NCBI GenBank assembly: GCA_900554165.1
Contig: USGR01000002.1
Location: forward strand, 1 to 19,559
From: an uncultured Oscillospiraceae bacterium
GTDB taxonomy: Bacteria > Bacillota_A > Clostridia > Oscillospirales > Acutalibacteraceae
Direction of reading: 5' to 3'
DNA: 19,559 nucleotides
This document shows positions 17,955 to 19,559 of the stretch, one piece after another. Each line of letters begins with the position of its first letter. Position 1 is the first letter of the stretch. The notes below the pieces were generated by a model. That model ran no database searches and was not told where the DNA came from. It was given only the letters and a program-made list of their open reading frames with translations. The position numbers and the translations under genes were made by a program.

Positions 17955-18572
17955 TTAAATGACACGTGTATTCTGCATATCATCTTGAACAGGTTTCTTT
18001 TTACGTTTTGCACCGGGAGGAGCAATTCGTTTGAAACGAACCAAAAAGACAGATGCGCAAAAAAAGACTAAAAATGGAATAAAGATTAATATAATGGACC
18101 AAATATGCATATCGACTAAAAAAGTAAAAATCAAAACTAATATCAGACTAATTGCAACAGCTGTAATTGCCATTGGTATAACAACTTTATCTATTACTAC
18201 TGCAGATCTATTGCCACATTCCGGACAAAAATAATCTCCCTTATTTTTCAGCATCCAAGTGCGAAATAATCCTACTTTTTTTCCGCAATAAGGGCAGGAA
18301 GGTTGATAAAATCTACCTTTTTTCTGCGGAACGTGCATTCTTTGATTATTTTGATCATAACTATGATGTAAATTTTCATTAGAAATATGTTGTTTATTTA
18401 ATTCTGGTTCAGACTTTGAAACAGAAAGCCTACGTTTTTCTTTATTTTTTTGTTTACGTTTCATTTGTGGCTTTGTTTTTTCTGCTATAGATTCTTTATT
18501 CTCATTTTCTTTTACCAAAGAATTAAATAAATCTTGATAATCTACTTTTTTGTTTTGATTTTCATTACTCAT
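17955..18572 (-). CDS. Zinc-ribbon, two-helix membrane protein with long basic N-terminus (205 aa)
   Basis: A paralogue-like partner of the 117-residue product. The first 85 residues are polar and strongly basic (KRKQKNKEKRR at 38-48), probably disordered. The zinc ribbon follows: CPYC (Cys93, Cys96) and CPEC (Cys116, Cys119), again CxxC-x19-CxxC, then two hydrophobic helices (about 131-152 and 157-178) and a basic tail (GAKRKKKP). The basic arm could touch nucleic acid or the ribosome, but that is inference. It lies 34 bases after remB and 38 before the 117-residue gene, in the same operon. AAAGGA lies upstream of the ATG. Confidence 0.7.
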   Translation of the reverse strand: MSNENQNKKVDYQDLFNSLVKENENKESIAEKTKPQMKRKQKNKEKRRLSVSKSEPELNKQHISNENLHHSYDQNNQRMHVPQKKGRFYQPSCPYCGKKVGLFRTWMLKNKGDYFCPECGNRSAVVIDKVVIPMAITAVAISLILVLIFTFLVDMHIWSIILIFIPFLVFFCASVFLVRFKRIAPPGAKRKKKPVQDDMQNTRVI

Positions 18573-18606
18573 TCCATCCGTCCTTTCTCTGTCTTAATCA
18601 TACAGT

Positions 18607-18879
18607 TTATACATTTGAAATATCGTTCATATACTTTGTTCTTTTCAGCAAAGTAGAAGAAGATATTTGAGAAATATAAACGATGGTATTTTCTTTATGA
18701 TCTTTACATAATATAAAAGTTTTTGGCATTTCCATTGAAACATTAATCACTTTTCCCGATTTTTCAGATTTTGCCAAAAATTCTCTTGTAATTTTTGAAA
18801 TAGTAGATGTTTCAAGGTCAAAAATTCCAACAACTTCACTCATTTTTACAACTGTATCTTGTCCTAAATGTAAATACAT
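18607..18879 (-). CDS. remB: Extracellular matrix regulator RemB-like (DUF370 family)
   Basis: Small DUF370-type protein of 90 residues. The start MYLHLGQDTVVKMSEVVGIF matches the pattern of B. subtilis RemB (YaaB), which sits between recF and gyrB just as here. RemB acts with the DNA-binding RemA in control of matrix genes in B. subtilis; the role in this organism is not shown by the sequence. No membrane segment. AAAGGAGG lies about 7 bases before the ATG, and 23 bases separate it from the recF stop. Confidence 0.85.
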   Translation of the reverse strand: MYLHLGQDTVVKMSEVVGIFDLETSTISKITREFLAKSEKSGKVINVSMEMPKTFILCKDHKENTIVYISQISSSTLLKRTKYMNDISNV

Positions 18880-18902
18880 AAAGCTGCCTCCTTTGACCTT
18901 TT

Positions 18903-19559
18903 TTATGATTTTAATATTTTTTGTTCTATCAGTTCACCCTGATGAATTTTAAATAAAGCACCTTGTTTTAATTGATGAATTGTATTCGGATCACAACAAG
19001 TAATAAAAACTTGTTGGTCTTTTAAATGATTTAAAATATAATCCTGTCTATTTTCATCCAACTCACTCATAACATCATCTAAAAACATAACAGGTTTATC
19101 TCCTGTAATAGACTCCATTACTTTAGATTCGGCCAATTTTAATGCAAGCGCTACAGAACGCTGTTGACCTTGTGAACCAAAAGATCTTGCTGAAATTTCA
19201 TTGATATAAAAAGAAATATCATCTCTATGAGGTCCAACAGTTGTATATCCAACCATAAAATCTGACTTTCGAGATGCTCTTAATTTTTCAAAAAAACAAG
19301 TTTCTATCTCTGTTTGTCCCTCTTTTAAAAAAGAAGAATCATATTTGAGTGAAAAATGTTCTTTTTGGGAAGAAATTCCATGATAAATTTCTTCTACAAT
19401 TGGCTGTAAACGTTCTAAATAGGAAAAACGTTCTTTTATAATCGAAACACCAAACTTTACAAGCTTTTCATCCCAAATTTCAAGTGTATCTTTTAATTCG
19501 GGATGTTTTGTAATTTCTTTTAATAACATATTTCTTTGAGATAATGTTCTATTATAGTG
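18903..19559 (-). CDS. recF: DNA replication and repair protein RecF, C-terminal part (5' end outside the window)
   Basis: SMC-like ATPase that loads RecA at gaps with RecO and RecR. The window holds about 219 codons of the C-terminal part; the open frame runs off the right edge at 19559, with YNRTLSQRNMLLKEI just inside, a segment that is followed in the family by the helical lobe. The ABC signature SQGQQRS (near 19170) and Walker B with D-loop LDDVMSELDE (near 19060-19090) are both present, as is GPHRDD. The Walker A lies beyond the window. It is followed after 23 bases by remB, in the classical recF-remB-gyrB order. Confidence 0.95.
   Translation of the reverse strand, partial: HYNRTLSQRNMLLKEITKHPELKDTLEIWDEKLVKFGVSIIKERFSYLERLQPIVEEIYHGISSQKEHFSLKYDSSFLKEGQTEIETCFFEKLRASRKSDFMVGYTTVGPHRDDISFYINEISARSFGSQGQQRSVALALKLAESKVMESITGDKPVMFLDDVMSELDENRQDYILNHLKDQQVFITCCDPNTIHQLKQGALFKIHQGELIEQKILKS

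Overview
The window looks like a bacterial chromosome segment from a gut-type Clostridia (Bacillota), probably near the replication origin. Support: the order recF - remB - gyrB - gyrA on one strand, a Bacillota-type Shine-Dalgarno (AGGAGG-like) before nearly every gene, a Gram-positive style lipoprotein binding protein, and simple hairpin-plus-U-tract terminators. From the left end to about 15.75 kb the codon style is uniform: isoleucine is mostly ATA and leucine often CTT. No tRNA, rRNA, CRISPR array, transposase or prophage gene was recognised.

Left part (1-6.4 kb): a large lipoprotein solute-binding protein with a C-terminal carbohydrate-binding-like domain and its terminator; an 86-residue orphan gene; a noncoding stretch that may encode a small RNA on the minus strand; a five-helix membrane protein; a biotin-protein ligase (birA) without the DNA-binding domain; and, divergent from birA, a tight three-gene operon of small unrecognised proteins (82, 145 and 267 residues) ending in a Gln/Asn/Ser-rich protein with a hydrophobic tail.

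Middle (6.4-12.6 kb): on the minus strand rsmA (ksgA), a single-pass membrane protein of unknown function, and a SERCA-like calcium P-type ATPase. Between rsmA and the membrane protein lies a decayed second copy of the rsmA 3' end. A small SRPBCC-fold protein and a divergent dCMP deaminase follow.

Right part (12.9-19.6 kb): gyrA, gyrB, two related zinc-ribbon/two-helix membrane proteins, remB and the C-terminal part of recF, all on the minus strand as a likely operon transcribed recF to gyrA.

The most important observation is inside gyrB. Its last 60-70 codons and everything to the left have the ATA/CTT, GC-richer style. The rest of gyrB and everything to the right is AT-rich and uses ATT for isoleucine. 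The switch falls in the universally conserved Gyr[11 protein letters not shown] motif, which is where either homologous recombination or a chimeric metagenomic assembly would join two genomes. Until that is settled, the 1-15.75 kb and 15.8-19.56 kb parts should not be assumed to come from one organism. I see no convincing new defence or mobile system. The best candidates for undescribed biology are the three-gene operon at 4.8-6.3 kb, the zinc-ribbon pair beside gyrB, and the putative small RNA near 2.4 kb.
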